This document shows, piece by piece, positions 33,921 to 46,163 of a stretch of DNA of 64,000 bases; the stretch's first letter is position 1; the number at the start of each line of letters is the position of its first letter. Made by a program: the position numbers and the translations under genes. The notes beneath the pieces are model-generated. The model was not told the DNA's origin. It saw only the letters and a program-made list of their open reading frames with translations, and made no database searches. Origin of the DNA: Entoloma clypeatum (lineage: Eukaryota; Basidiomycota; Agaricomycetes; Agaricales; Entolomataceae). Location of the stretch: NCBI GenBank assembly GCA_963565915.1, contig OY751496.1, positions 1,240,001 to 1,304,000 on the forward strand. Direction: 5' to 3'.

Positions 33921-36282
33921 ATGGCACCCACAAAGACACCTAAAATATCGAGGCCAAAACGCACAGTGAAGAAAAAGATGGCAGGCATTGCGAAAAGCCT
34001 CGAGACATTGCAAAAGCTAAGTTCACAAGCCATCAAAGAGTACGTCAATGTCAAGAACACGGATGACAATTATGGGCAACACTTTGATCATGTGACACAG
34101 TTCCTGGAGGAGCTCATCAAGGATAGGAGAGGGAAGGGTGTTCTCATATGTGACCAGGGCATCGTCACCGAGGAGTTGGCAAAGGCATTCAACAACCCCA
34201 CACCAAACTGTTACTCGGCAACTGCCCTGGAATGGTTCATCACCCAGAAGTGCTTCGGTGAAGGCTGTGGAAATAGCTATGTTGCTGGGGTCAGATCGTC
34301 TTTCTGTCGGTACTGGGATACAATGTGAGTTCCGTGTCTCATTGGTTTCTTGCATGAGAGGCCGAACCCACAATTTCAACACAGGTGCGGCACGAAGTAT
34401 GCCAGGGAATACAAGCTTGGCGAGAGCACTGGAGAGGTGACTGGCTGCCCCGCGCGTGTGAAGAATGTCAAAGACATTGAACATGCCGTGAGAGTGAAGG
34501 AAAAGAAGTCGGGACATGACGCAAACCGAAACCATGCCCCTGCAATGAAGATACAAGAACTCCAGCAGCTGATGGGCTGGTCGGAGTCTGTCTGTCCACA
34601 CGAATGTCTGGAGAAGCCTATGAGTCAAAAGACCGATGGGGCTGCAACCAAAGACAGAAATTTGCGAAAGAACGCGGCACATCGCCCCGCCACTCCAGCG
34701 ACCGAAGACTTGAAGGAAACTTCAAAGCACAGCTTCATGCGCGCATTCTCCAGCATGTCATTCACTCTGTGGACACGGTGAGCGCGGATCTCATGAGGCT
34801 GGTGTGTGTGTGGACTGATCTTCTTGGCACAGCTCCAACAAGACCTTGAGCCTCCAAGGCAAGGACATCCAATGGGGCTGCCAGTCCCCCGCCCCCCAGT
34901 CGACGCCATTCTTTAAAATCACGTTGACCATGCGCAAGGGGTGGCAGCACACGCAAGGCTACAACACCGACAGAACAGGTGCGTGTGTTGCTCACGGAAC
35001 ACACTGTTCAGCATTGATGACATCTTTTCTCATGTATTTGGAATCATTTGGCTATTACAACATGAAACAAAGACTACACCTATAATGTTTATGAGCAGAA
35101 AGATCATCCCAAGATGGACATATACACCCACCTGCCGCGCTGGATTGCATTCTATGAGGCGCAGATCGGGAGGCCATTGGGAAATACGAGCAGTTCTTGA
35201 GAATGCTGAAGAATTTTGTGGCCAGCGCAGGCCTCGAAAAGGCATACATGACCCACTCATTCCGTCGTGGCGGGGCACAGTACCGGTTCATGTATTCGCC
35301 GTTCCGTCGCTGCTGGACCCTGAACCAGGTGAGGTGGTGGGGTGGTTGGGCTGTGGGCGAGAGCGTGAGTGTCTTCTGATGTTGCAAAAGAAAGACGAGA
35401 CATTGACCGTGGAACAAATATATTCATCACATGGCAGGTCGATACATTGATCAAGTACCTGGTCGACACCCTCCAGAATGCGGAAAACAATCACAGCGAT
35501 GCGCTGAACCCTGACAAGGTTGAAGCCGATCCCAACCTTCCCAAGGATGCGGCACGGCGAGACGGCAGACATGGAAGAGCTCACGGCGACCCTCAACCAG
35601 TCACTGGAGAACATCATCGGCTTGATAGCCACCAATCTTGCCAGCACTCACCTTGAGGCCCATACCGCCCCCGCGGACGCCGTTCAGAGGATGGTGTCAT
35701 CAATTCAGATGGTGCGAGCCGCAAGCGGGCCGTACATGTCACGGGAGTCCAGCATCGTCTCCTCTGGTTGCTTGGAGTCGCTTGCGACCAAGAGCGATCA
35801 GTCCAGGGAAGGGTTGGTGGCACCTGTGAGATCGGCCCACTGCAAGAACCGCCGAACACCACTGATTCCAGGCGTGCTGATCCCTAACCTCAGGGGGGGC
35901 GAGACGGCATGGAAGGACACCATGATGCAGTGGGAACATGGGGACCCGGCTCGTGGGCTCATGAAGCTGCTGAAGGACTGGCCTGTCAAGTGGTACAGGG
36001 AGTTCACGGCGGCAAAGCGCGGCCAGCGGGAGATTGTTGCCTTGGAGTACGCACGGTGCGTATCCTGTATTTCTTGCCCTGTCGACCTCAATGATCCCGA
36101 CCCAGACTCCACCGAGCCTTGGCAGCACCAACGAGGCCCTCCTCACGGCTTACCCAGCAGCCCACAAGAAGCCCACTGAGTTCATTAAGGCAATCAGCGT
36201 GCAGCTGGATAGGAAGAAGCGTCGCAGCAAGAACGGGACACCGGGGCAGAGGGAAGCGAACACGAGCGTCCCATTGGAGTGA
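33921..36282 (+). pseudogene. Crypton tyrosine recombinase with GCR1_C domain
   Basis: Multi-exon gene. Exons as read: 33921-34324, 34385-34777, 34833-34978, 35073-35364, 35438-~35540, ~35560-36055, 36117-36282; introns 55-94 bp with GT-AG ends. The N-terminus (MAPTKTPKISRPKRT) is basic. The recombinase core includes LTMRKGWQHTQG (first Arg), HSFRRGGAQYRFMY (HxxR), RWWGGWA and TLIKYLVDTL (candidate nucleophile Tyr). The C-terminal part is a GCR1_C-like DNA-binding domain (WKDTMMQWEHGDPARGLM, LKDWPVKWYREF, IVALEYARLGS). A one-base deletion at about 35180 breaks PLGKYEQF and a second frame change lies near 35540, so it is probably inactive. Such enzymes move circular DNA by site-specific recombination and leave no TIRs; element borders are not visible. 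Confidence 0.8.
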
Positions 36283-36359
36283 TGAGACGGGCAGTGGCGA
36301 GGCGGCGAAAGCTCACATCCGTCTTCGAGAATGCCTTGGGGGTGAGATGGGAAGGTTCG

Positions 36360-36418
36360 GGACCTGGCCAAAATAAAAATAAAAATAAAAGGGGGGGGGG
36401 GAGGGGGGGTTTTTTTGT
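36360..36418. repeat. AAATA repeats and homopolymer runs
   Basis: Low complexity: AAATA units, then two long G runs and a T run, between the Crypton gene and the hAT-like element. Confidence 0.7.
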
Positions 36419-36699
36419 CTACTTGTGTACGAATCGGGTGATCAGCCCTAGTGTTTCAAGGTCCAGTTTACCTTCATTGATTTCAGACCGAGACCGGACG
36501 GGACTGAACCGGTGAGAGACTGGACCGCCAGCTCGGTTTTTAAGGTTTTGGATCACGGCGGGTCTTCGGTTCACTCGAAACTTTAGAGTTTGAAAGACCG
36601 GCCAAAGACCGGTTCGGATTTTAAACCAGTATTTTCCATGGAACAATCCGAGGATCTGAAATCGTCCCGAAATGGCAGGTACAAAATTTCTGCCACAAC

Positions 36700-36780
36700 A
36701 AAGACTTGAACTCTGAACTTCTATAGTATAAAGGATTGTTTTAACACCACTTAACCAACTGAGCCACAAGACCATTATAT
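36700..36780 (-). repeat. tRNA-like pol III promoter segment
   Basis: On the minus strand: TGGCTCAGTTGG (A-box-like) followed ~50 bp later by GAGTTCAAGTC (B-box-like), at the same junction with the AT-rich block as at 23548. Confidence 0.55.
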
Positions 36781-37984
36781 TTCATTGCTCACAATTACTC
36801 TACATCACAACTTTCCCACTTCCCAAATAGGCACACCTAAAAAAAAAACACAAAAGGTGTGTGTGCATGCTCCCTCCTGCCTCGATCACAAGTAGACAGA
36901 TTATAAATAAAATCTATTAATATATTCTGGCCTTTTCAGCATCTGTGCCCCTCATTGCAGAGTCAGCAATGGGTGGATGCGTCGTTTCGACGTTGGATGA
37001 TGTGCATCATGTGCGCATCAAATGTGTCAAATATATGTAAACAAACTCAAAAAACATCGCATTTCTCCTTAATATGGCTATACAGGAGGAAGTCAGCTTA
37101 CAGACTATATCAATTATGTAGCAGAGTATCATATGTCAATAAATATGTGTTGATTTTATGGAATGATGCCACGGATTTTAAGTCATAGAGGTGCCATGCT
37201 CTACACCAAATAATAGTAAACAATATGCAAAATGCATCACACAGGCGCACGCAGTGATAATAGTTGGAAGTGATAGAACTCATAAATAGATATGTATTCA
37301 CCTTCTGAAGCACTTTGTATCATTTTTGGAAGTCCAGATAAGATAGAAATAATGAAATGTGCAGATTTCAGTAAAAGTGTTATATCTCTCTAATAAATGA
37401 ACCAAATTTGAAAAACAAATGTGCTGTGAGATCCCCTGAATAAGGGGAATCCAAAGCTGAAACAAAACAGTTTGGTCAAATTTTCGACCTATTTTGCTCA
37501 TATTCACCTCATCAAGTCCTTTAATTTTATTTGAAGGGTCTGAATAGGTTTACATACACTGTTTCAATAGCATATGTATAGTATATTTAGAGTACAAATG
37601 TTGTGCAAAGGAGGAAGCTAGAAAATGTTGTTTTTTGTGTTTGAAAACACCATGCCACACTGTTCATCATGATTTACATTGTGTTTTGATGCATCAATTT
37701 GGAGCACCAACTTTCTACCATCCATAGCTCATGTATATAACTCTATATATACTTCCTATGAGTTTCTAGATATGTCTACATAAGGTAAGAATTATTTTTG
37801 TGGGTTTTGGTGCCACGGTTTGGGCATTGAGGGCAAGATTTTCAATGACGTGCATGGCTCGGCATTGATGCCAAGCATGCTCAGCAATCGCCGAAAGTCA
37901 AACCATAACTGCCAGCAAAACCTTCCCACCCTTTTTTTATCCCCCACCACCACTCCACCAGGCCACCACATCTGTGCAAGGGCC

Positions 37985-38660
37985 ACTACTCGCGCCCAAT
38001 GGCCCTCTCTTCCGCCCAATGGCCATCTTTCATGCCCAATGGCCATCTTTCATGCCCAATGGCCATCTTTCATGCCCAATGGCCATCTTTCATGCCCAAT
38101 GGCATCTCTTTGCGCCCAATGGCATCCCTTTGTGCCCAATGGTGTCCCTTTGCACCCAACGGCATCCCTTTGTGCCCAACGGTCCCGACTCATGCCCAAC
38201 GGCATCCCTTCGCCCTCAACGTGTCAACCCACGGCCCAACGCTGTCCTTTCGCCCCCAATGCCATCCCTTCGCCCCCAACACCATCGACCCACGCCCAAT
38301 GGCCGCCTTTCACGCCCAACGGTCCTGACTTGCGCCCACCGCCATTGACCCACGCCACGCCGTCCCTTTGCCCCCAACACCATCCCTTTGCCCTCAACGC
38401 CATCAACCCATGCACAACGGCCGCCTTTCATGCCCAATGGCTGCCTCATGTCCCCAACGGCTGCCCCTCTTGCCCAACTGCCCCGACTAGTGCCCCACGG
38501 CCCCTCTAATGCCCAATGGCTGCCTCGCGTCCTCAACACCGTCGACTCACACCCAGCACCCTTCCTTCACGTGCAACGGCCTCCCTTCGCACCGTACGGC
38601 ACCACGCACCTGCCACGACACATGCCCAACGGCCTCCTTTCACACCCAACGGCGTCGAGC
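37985..38660. repeat. 20-bp minisatellite array
   Basis: About 33 units of the form GCCCAATGGCCATCTTTCAT. Units near 38030-38105 are perfect repeats; others drift, with a CpG-rich variant (CGCCCAACGG). Long Pro/Cys-rich ORFs through the array (for example 37820-38509) result from the repeat. Confidence 0.85.
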
Positions 38661-38967
38661 CACGCCCCAGAGCACATGGGGCCAGGCTGAGCCCACGGAG
38701 GACCAATTGAGGGAGTACGACGCGCGCAGCATCAGGCTGTGCGCACGTGTCCTTAGTCTTATTTTACTTGTAATATATTGGTTTAAACCGGTTGAGACCA
38801 GTCCGGTCTCACTTCTTTGAGGTAAATGGAACCGATGCACCGGTCTTGCATCGGTCCAGTTCAGTTTTTCGAGATCATGTGAACCGAAAAATCGGTCTCA
38901 GTCTTGGTCTCTAAATTTTGAGGGTCAAAAACCGGACCAAACCAGACCTTTAAACACTAATCAACCC

Positions 38968-39449
38968 ACTCACATCTCGTGTGTGTGAGAAACTTCGATT
39001 TATCTGCTTCCAATGCACCGATTGAGACAGCGTGGTGATGAGAGGTTTGGGGGGTGGGGAAGGAAGGAAAGAAGAGTCGCAACAAGGACCTTTTTTTTCT
39101 GTTGTTGATTGACACGCCCCTCCATTGATTGCATCAGCTGATCACTGTTTCTGGAAATGGCTTGTTGGCCCTTGATGCCACCAGAGGGTCCTGCCAAACA
39201 GGGCCAGACCCTGGCCTTGGCGGCGCCACTGCCAGCAATCACCCCGGCCTCTGACGTCGCAGCCCCACCCCACTGCGCCAGAGGTCAGTAAAACGAGAGA
39301 TATAAGTATAGATTTCTTACATTTACTAAAATAGTAACAAAACAAGACCAAACCAGTGTGAAACCGGTTATTCTATTACTCAGATAGAATGAAACCAAGG
39401 CTGGTTCAGACCAGTCTTCATTTGAAATCACCCATGGTTGGTATACTTA
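38968..39449. other. no gene recognised
   Basis: GC-rich in the middle (39180-39290). The 80-codon minus ORF at 39000-39242 has no known domain. CCGGTT-rich sequence appears again near 39360. Confidence 0.4.
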
Positions 39450-40666
39450 GTGTTTTAAAGTCCAGTCCGGTCTTGTTTTTGACCACCAAAAAGGAAAGAC
39501 CGAGGACCAGACGAGATGATGCCGTTAGGCACTAGAGGGGGATGTTGGGTGCTAGAGGTGGCCATTGGGCATGACAGTGGGCCATTGGGCATGAGTGGTG
39601 GTTGTTGGGCAGAGGTGGTGGCCAGATGAAGTGGAGGTGGGGGAAAAAGAAAAGTGTGGGAACTTTTCGCTGGCAGTCCACTTATGGTTCGAGTTTCAGT
39701 GATTGCCGAGCAATGTGCATCGTAAAAACTTGCGCCCTTGATGCAAACCGTGGCACCATGAGTTCCAAAAAAAAGTCTTAATATATGTAGAGTTACTTAG
39801 AAGCTATTAGTAAGTATATATACAGTTAGATACATGATCTATGTATGGTAGGAAGTCTGTACTCCAGAATGATACATCAAAGCACACTGTAAATTGTGAT
39901 AAACAGTGCATCATGGGTTCCATCAAACACAAAAACCAGTATGTTCTGACTTCCTCCCTTCCACAACCCCTGTAAACTACATGTAATATATATATACTAC
40001 TGAAACATTGGACATGAACCTATTGAGACCATTCAAATAAAATTCAAGAACTTAATAAGGTCAATATAAGTAAAATAGGTCGAAAATTTGACCAAAAATT
40101 TTTATTTCAGCTTTGGATTCTCCAAATTCAGGGGATCTCACAGCACATCTGTTTTCCAAATTTGGTTCATTCATTATGGAGATATAACACTTTTACTGAA
40201 ATCTGTACATTTCATTATTTCTATCTTATCTAGACATCTATAAATTATACAAGGTGTTTCAGAAGATGAATACATATCTATTGATGAGTTCTATCATCGC
40301 CAACTATTATTATATCTTGAGCAAGACACTGTGCATGCCTGCGCGATGCATTTTGTGCATTGTTTACCATTATTTGGTGTAGAGCACGGCACCTCTATAA
40401 CACAAAATCAGTGGCATCATTCCATAAAATCAACACATATTTATTGACATATGATACTCTACTACATAATTGATATAGTCTGCAAGCGTCTTTCCTCCTA
40501 TGTAGCCATATTAAGGAGAAGTGCGATGTTTTTTGAGTTTGTTGACATGTCAAAACGACACATCCACCCATTGCTGACTTTGCAATGAGGGGCACACATA
40601 GTAATACTGAACAGACCATAATATATTTATAGATTTTATTTATAACCTGTCTACTTTTTTTTTTTT
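39450..40666 (+). mobile_element. hAT-like composite repeat, truncated copy 3
   Basis: Starts TAGTGTTTTAAAGTCC, carries a short TTGGGCATGA minisatellite (39530-39620), the GGCACCA spacer and the AT-rich block to about 40650 (same order as 38959 to 36785 reversed). It stops before the tRNA-like module, at a T/A homopolymer near 40657-40680. Confidence 0.65.
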
Positions 40667-40958
40667 TTTAAAAAAAAAACCTCAATTTATATTCCGGTGA
40701 TCGCAGTCCGGTCTTGTACACTAAGCTACAAATTTAATGAGAACTACATACGGAGAGTATTGGAGAGTAATGCCCTGTGGTCACGGCACATGTGCAGAGA
40801 GAAATGAATATAAGTAACCGAGAGTGGGGTCCGCCCATGGATCAAGTCCACAAGAACAGACCCTGTATATAAACTACATACGCCCATAGGCAGAGACCGT
40901 AGTAACTAAAGAGACCATGAAAGAAAGAAAACATAACACTGAAGCTCACCCGATAAGT
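40667..40958. other. spacer and 3' end of LINE
   Basis: No separate gene. The part next to 40959 is probably the 3' untranslated region of the LINE, but no poly-A tail or tandem tail repeat is clear. Confidence 0.4.
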
Positions 40959-43653
40959 TAGAATGGGGGAAAGGTGAATAACGCAGGATGGTTTGCGAGC
41001 ATCCCCAGGAAATTGCCGATGTTGTACCTTTTGTTGGAGGCGTCGTCTCTATCAAAGAGAGGACATTTGTGGAGGAGGTGGTCGACCGTCTCAAGAGTGT
41101 CATCATCGCAGGTGCATGTAAATGGGCCCGGATGTTTGAAGCGTTGTCTGTAGACACTGATGGCGGCATGGCCCAGGGTGGCGCGGGTGAGGTGAGCAAA
41201 CAGCGCATTGTTGTTGCCCGCCCAGGAATTGAGCCAAGGACCACCCTTGACGTGGTCCGGTTGAAATACTTTCTCCTTTTCTCCGGTGTGGAGAGGAAGG
41301 AAGGAACAGCCTCAGAAGTCGGGGGTGGAATGAAGTTTGCGCCATCCATTGACAGCACTGGTGGTGGTGGCAGTATGGGCAAAGTTGGGCAACAGAGGAG
41401 ACAAGGCTGTTCCTTGAGTTGACTTGAAGTGACATGAGGGGTCAGGGAATGCAGAGCCCCATTCAGACATGAGATGCAGGTTGAGGTGGACGTGAATGAT
41501 GCCAGCTCCAGCGAGAAAAGGCCGGAGAAGACAGGAAATGCCGCATGAGATAGAATGGCCCGCGTGAATGGAGCCAGTATCTAGAGCAAGTCGGACAGCC
41601 TGTATGTTTTGGATGAAGATGTGAATCTCCGTGACATAGGGTGCAGTGGTGATGACTTTGCTAAGGCCAAGAAGGGTGGCAATGATGAGAGTCTCGGGAG
41701 TGAGACTCCTACCTGCGCTGGCTTGGGTCATTTGGGGGTCTTGAGCGTGCAGAAGGCCACTTGGTGGTTTTCTTCCTCAGCAGTGGTGAGGATGTCCTTG
41801 AGATAGGTATAACACTTTTTGTCATCGTCGACCTGTGGTGAGTCCCAGATGAAGGAATTGGGGAAGAGGTCGAGTATGCAATTTCCCAGGTGAGCTTCGT
41901 TGCTGAGGTAGTCGGATCTCTCGAGTTTGACAGTGGTCATCAGTTTCTGAATGTTGATGACTGGGCTAAGGGTCTTCTCCTCCACTTTGAGCAGGAGCTC
42001 GCAGACGACAGGGTGAGTTGTGGGAAGCTGGGCGGCTCTGATACGAGAACACTGCACAAGCTTGGTGACGTGTTGTCTGGCCGGCATGAGCCCCACGATA
42101 GTGAGAACACCTCCAGTAGGCGACCGATTGAAAGCACCAGTAATCCACCTGGCTGCTCTGTAGTGGTCCGAATTCATAAGGTTGAAGGTGGTCTGAAGGC
42201 GTGGACCATTACAGTACCAGAGTTGGCACCCATAAGTGAGGATTGGCATGACACATGACACATACAGGAGGTGTTTAAGACGGGGTGTGAGGCCACATGA
42301 AGAGTTGCCAAGGAGGAGGGGAATGGACATGAGTGCCTTGGTGGTGTAGAAGCGCCTGTGTTCATTAAAGGTAAGGCGACAATTGAAGAAGAACCCAAGG
42401 TAGCGCCAGAAGGCTTTGACTTGGAGGGGAGATTGGCCGGGTAGTCGGACAATGGGGTATGATGGAGAGACGGTTTGGGTGAAGAACATGAGTTCATCTT
42501 TCGTCAGTTTGGTGGCTAGCCCCATGTCAATGAGGATGCTGTCAATGGCTTTTCAACCGGCTTGCAAGTGGGAGCCAATGGTGTCGAGGTCAGATGATTG
42601 CGCGATGAGCATGCCGTCGTCTACAAAGGAGAACAAATCAAGGTACTGCACATGCCCGTGACTGTAGAAGATTCTGAGGGCCGCCGAAAGGTAAATGCCG
42701 GAAAGGATGGGGGAGAGCGCCGAGCCTTGACCCACACCAAAAAGGATTTTGAAGAGGTCTGAGATGTTCTGTCCTGAGACAAAATGAGTAGACCATCCAC
42801 GGAGATAGGATTTGAAGAACTTACTCAAGGTGGCTGAAAACCCCAGCCACCGTAGTACTCCTAGCAAAAATTGATGATCCAGAGAAGGGAAGAACTGGGC
42901 AACGTTGAAGGCCATGATCCCTGTGTCATGTTTCTTTGCCCATCCATTCCGGACTCTGTGTGTTATGATGATGCCAGCATCAGTTGTAGATCTGTAGTGA
43001 AGTCTGCCAAACTGGTATTGATGGACAAGGCTGTACTTAGTGCATTCGAATTGCATTCGATTGGCAATGACTTTCTCAATAATCTTTGCCACCGTGTTGA
43101 GGAGAACGATGGGTTGAAAGGACTTGGGTTTATCATAGGTTTCTTTGCCAGGTTTTGGTATGATGACAGTGACGGAGGTTTTGAAAGCGGCAGGCCAGCA
43201 CGAGTACTCTATGCAGGCATTAGCTAGGGATGTGATGTGTGTCAACACTTCGTCTTTATGGAGGAGACGCTTAAGGAGAGCCCATGATACATGGTCCGGA
43301 CCAGGGGCAGATTTGGGGTTGCATTTGAGGACAAGGGAGATGATCTCGGGACATGTGATTGGTAACCAGTTGCAAGTGAATTCTTGTGGAATTTCATCAA
43401 GGATTTCCATCTTGGGAGAGTTTGGAGGAGGCGTATGGAATGCCTTATCAAAAGCATCAAACATGTTGTTAGAAGAGTGGAGAACATCACCATTGGTCCC
43501 CTTCAAATTTGCAAGGGGGTCTGAGCGACGGGGCTTGTGCCAGTCCATGAGGGACCAGGGGTTTTTTTGGGAGAGGGCGATGGTTTCAATCTTCTCCTCG
43601 AAGAAGTTGCGTTTAGCCTCGTGGTGTTGGAGAAACCAACATGATAGAACCAA
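40959..43653 (-). pseudogene. LINE reverse transcriptase, RNase H and zinc tail
   Basis: From 43653: AKRNFFEEKIETIA, ITCPEIISLVLKCNPKSAPG, PDHVSWALLKRL, then RT blocks VTVIIPKPGK, IVLLNTVAKIIEKVIANRM, GVGQGSALSPILSGIYL and the catalytic box FSFVDDGMLIA. TGA at 42553-42555 breaks the frame before KAIDSILIDMGLATKLTKDE; the thumb continues to 41728. RNase H-like text follows (IHIFIQNIQAVRLALDTGSIH) in another frame, then ALFAHLTRATLGHAAISVY and a zinc motif CTCDDDTLETVDHLLHKC in a third frame, ending TAA at 40959-40961. At least one stop and two frameshifts. RNase H plus the conserved tail place it with Tad/I-like fungal LINEs. Confidence 0.85.
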
Positions 43654-43725
43654 GGCCCTGTGGTGTAGTGGTTAACACCCTTGGTCAAGATCCAAGTGAG
43701 CCTGGGTTCGATTCCCAGCAGAGCC
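43654..43725 (+). tRNA. tRNA-like sequence (pseudo-tRNA or SINE head)
   Basis: 72 nt foldable as a tRNA: acceptor GGCCCTG/CAGAGCC (one C-A mismatch), D arm with GTGTAGTGGTTAA, anticodon stem CTTGG/CCAAG around TCAAGAT, five-base variable loop, T arm CTGGG/CCCAG with TTCGATT. The loop has C instead of U at position 33 and would present AAG, a leucine anticodon, yet there is no long variable arm. This argues for a tRNA-derived relic over a working tRNA. No CCA encoded. Confidence 0.5.
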
Positions 43726-43879
43726 ATCATCAGGAGATCTCATGTTTGAGTCCTGCTCATGGAGTATTCCTGCTCATATTTATTATGATGACAGTGAACC
43801 CATGATGACAGATGCATCACATGATCAGCTGAGGCAACTTGACCGAACAGTCGTTGCTGCTGTTGCTGAATCCTCAACA
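43726..43879. other. short spacer
   Basis: No gene or repeat recognised between the tRNA-like sequence and the solo LTR. Confidence 0.35.
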
Positions 43880-44171
43880 TGTTGGAACAGCATACGATCA
43901 CGTCAACACTGGAGGTGATCACAGTGGATGGGTCGTCGAGCAGTCTAGTAGTACTCTATGCTACGCACTATGGATCGTGTATCTACGATAGAGAGAGAAC
44001 CTTACTACTAACCTTGAGAGGTGTTTGCAAGGTGGGGGTTGCTTGTTAAGAGTGTTATATTGCACAGAGAATAAGGACAGTCTTATATACTAGTCTACTT
44101 ATTTGTACACTATTTGTATGTCATGGGGTTGAGCACATGGTGCATCTAATGGAAGCGGAACTTGTTCAACA
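43880..44171 (-). repeat. solo LTR of copia E family
   Basis: 292 bp, reverse complement of the LTR at 13646-13942 (TGTTGAAC...TTCCAACA). Flanking 5-mers CAACA and CGCAG differ, so no TSD is visible. Confidence 0.85.
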
Positions 44172-44322
44172 CGCAGATGGCTGACCAAAGATTTCTGTAA
44201 TCAACAGGGGATTTGGTGTCGAGATATACAGTGCCTCACAAAACTGATTCAATGTTTGCTACTTTGTGAATATCTTCAAAGTAACTTTGCAAATAATGCC
44301 AATCAAAAGAAGGTATTGATAC

Positions 44323-44632
44323 TGTTGAAGTTCCACCTGGGCGCTAGCCGCAAGTGTACTGAAGCAACCGGCTACAGTGGAAGTACTCTACGATACCGTT
44401 CTGACCACTTACATAGGTTGGAGAGGGTGAGGCTGGTGAGAGCGGTTGAGGCTGGTAAGAGCGATGGAGGCGGTTAAGAGTCAAGAGACAACTTGTTGAT
44501 ATTGACAGTTTCCTGGTCTTATATACCGTACTACTGTTTGTACCAACCAAATAAGTATGTAATCGAAGATGTGTAAAGGTCACGTGATATAATCTAATCT
44601 AATCTAATCTACGTGATGGAAAAGTTTCAACA
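44323..44632 (-). repeat. solo LTR of copia H family inside Tc1 G
   Basis: 310 bp, reverse of the 290 bp LTRs at 46825 and 52329, with TSD GATAC (44318-44322) / GACAC (44633-44637), one mismatch. F shows the empty site at the matching place. Confidence 0.88.
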
Positions 44633-44783
44633 GACACTTGGTTAAAAGCCCTGCTTCAGGACTCTTGGAATCTGCAATAATTATGTAATTCCCATAAAAA
44701 ATGATCAATATATGATCAAATTACTCCAGGGACTCATTGAATCAGTTTTGTGAGTATGTACAATAACTACAGTATTTTATACT

Positions 44784-45799
44784 TTAGTACTTGGTATTAC
44801 CCCCCTTAGCTTTGATTACTGCCTCTACCCTTCTTGGCATACTTTCTATCAGGTTTTGACACACTTCTGGCTCTATATTATTCCACACCTCTGCTGCTCT
44901 GTCTCAAATCTCCCAGACTCCCTTGGGTGGTGTTGGATATTCATTCAACTTCCTTTTAATATGAACCCAGAGGTGTTCAATAGGATTGAGGTCTGGGGAC
45001 TGTGCAGGCCAATCCAGCAGAGCAATATTCTTGCTGTCCATCCATTTTTTGGCCTTCTTGGAGGTGTGCTTGGGGTCATTGTCCTGCTGAAAAATGATCT
45101 CCTCTTCAGAGATTCCACTCTCCTCCATGCTGGGCAGCAAATTGTCCTCCAAAATGGACACATACTGATCAGCATCCATCCTCCCCTCAACCTCTGCAAG
45201 TCTCCCCACACCTTTCCAACCCATACAATCCCAAACATAATATTTCCTCCCCCAAACTTGACTGTGCCCTGAACCTCTCTTTCAATAAGCCCCTCACCCT
45301 TCTTTTTCCAGACCCATTCCTTGCCATCTGACCCAAACCTGTTGATTTTGGTCTCATCTGACCAAATGACCCTCTTCCAGTCCTCCACTGTCCATTCCCT
45401 GTGCTTCATAGCAAATGCCAACCGCCTCTTCTGATGTATGGCCTTTAAGAAAGGTCTTTTCTTCTTTGTTACAGCCTTGAATTCATGTTTTCTGAGAACC
45501 CTTCTCACAGTTTCTGGGGAGACAGGATTGGAGATGACAGTGTTGATGTGTTTGGTAGCCTGCACAGCATTGGAGGCTCTCCCTGAGGTGATTTGTGAAA
45601 GTATGTTTCATGTGTTGGTGGGAGAAAGCTTGGATGGACAACCACCAGAAGAGAGATTGCGATGAGGAAGAAGATTCTGAAGCACTCTGGAGACAGTTGG
45701 TTGGCTGACACCCAGGTTAGAGGCAATATGACGAGTGGAGTGACCATTGGAGGCCAGAGAAAGAATGTTTTCCTTGTGGAAAGAGGAGATAGGGCGCAT
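44784..45799 (-). pseudogene. Tc1 transposase (DD34E) of copy G, broken
   Basis: Translation identical to that of F in every readable segment, including TGA after TNT, the frameshift before MGWKGVGRL and TGA after GVWEI. Catalytic residues remain (WSDETK, QQDNDPKH, PIEHLW). See 19653-20668. Confidence 0.92.
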
Positions 45800-46163
45800 G
45801 ATTAATTATGGAGGCTGTTGAGGTTGGATTCTTCTTATACAACTTTCCTTGACAACCCATCAGGGTTCTATTCAAGTTCCATCAGTAAGTCATGACAACT
45901 GGTTACCATACAACCAGTGAAGCATTTGATTCTGATAATTGCCATAGGTACTCACAAAACTGATTCAATGAGTTGCTGATTTAATTTAATCATATCTCCA
46001 TGGATTCTGATCTAAATCATATGATTCCTTTATATTCTGAAAGCCCTGAAGTAGGGCTTTCAATTATATACCAAAGGTTTAATCCAATTGGTATTCTCTG
46101 CAGAGTTATCTTGAAGGTATTCAAAAAGCAACAAATATTGAATCAGTTTTGTGAGGCACTGTA

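Larger units (their letters stand above)
36449..38959. mobile_element. complete composite hAT-like element (2511 bp)
   Basis: Bounded by TIRs TAGTGTTTCAAGGTCC (left) and ...GACCTTTAAACACTA (right) and by an 8-bp duplication ATCAGCCC (36441-36448) / ATCAACCC (38960-38967), one mismatch. Inside, read on the minus strand: right end block, 20-bp minisatellite (38660-37985), AT-rich spacer (37984-37561), a ~780-bp block (37560-36785) and a tRNA-like SINE module (36780-36449). No transposase, so it would need hAT enzyme in trans. Partial relatives occur at 6773, 22966, 24112 and 39450. Confidence 0.8.
44229..46161 (-). mobile_element. Tc1/mariner DNA transposon G
   Basis: Same element as F in reverse orientation, flanked by TA (44227-44228, 46162-46163) and inserted in the LINE between endonuclease and RT. 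It is 315 bp longer because a copia H-type solo LTR with its TSD lies at 44323-44632. Compound TIRs as in F. Confidence 0.95.

Noticed and set aside
38030..38110. Regular 20-bp repeats that could look like a CRISPR array
   Set aside because: Units are contiguous with no unique spacers, no cas genes, and the genome is eukaryotic.
37820..38509. 229-aa Pro/Cys-rich ORF, and the similar 223-aa minus ORF at 12984-13655
   Set aside because: Both run through ~20-bp minisatellites with no stop in the unit; the repeated MPNG/HAQ text is a by-product and has no domain.
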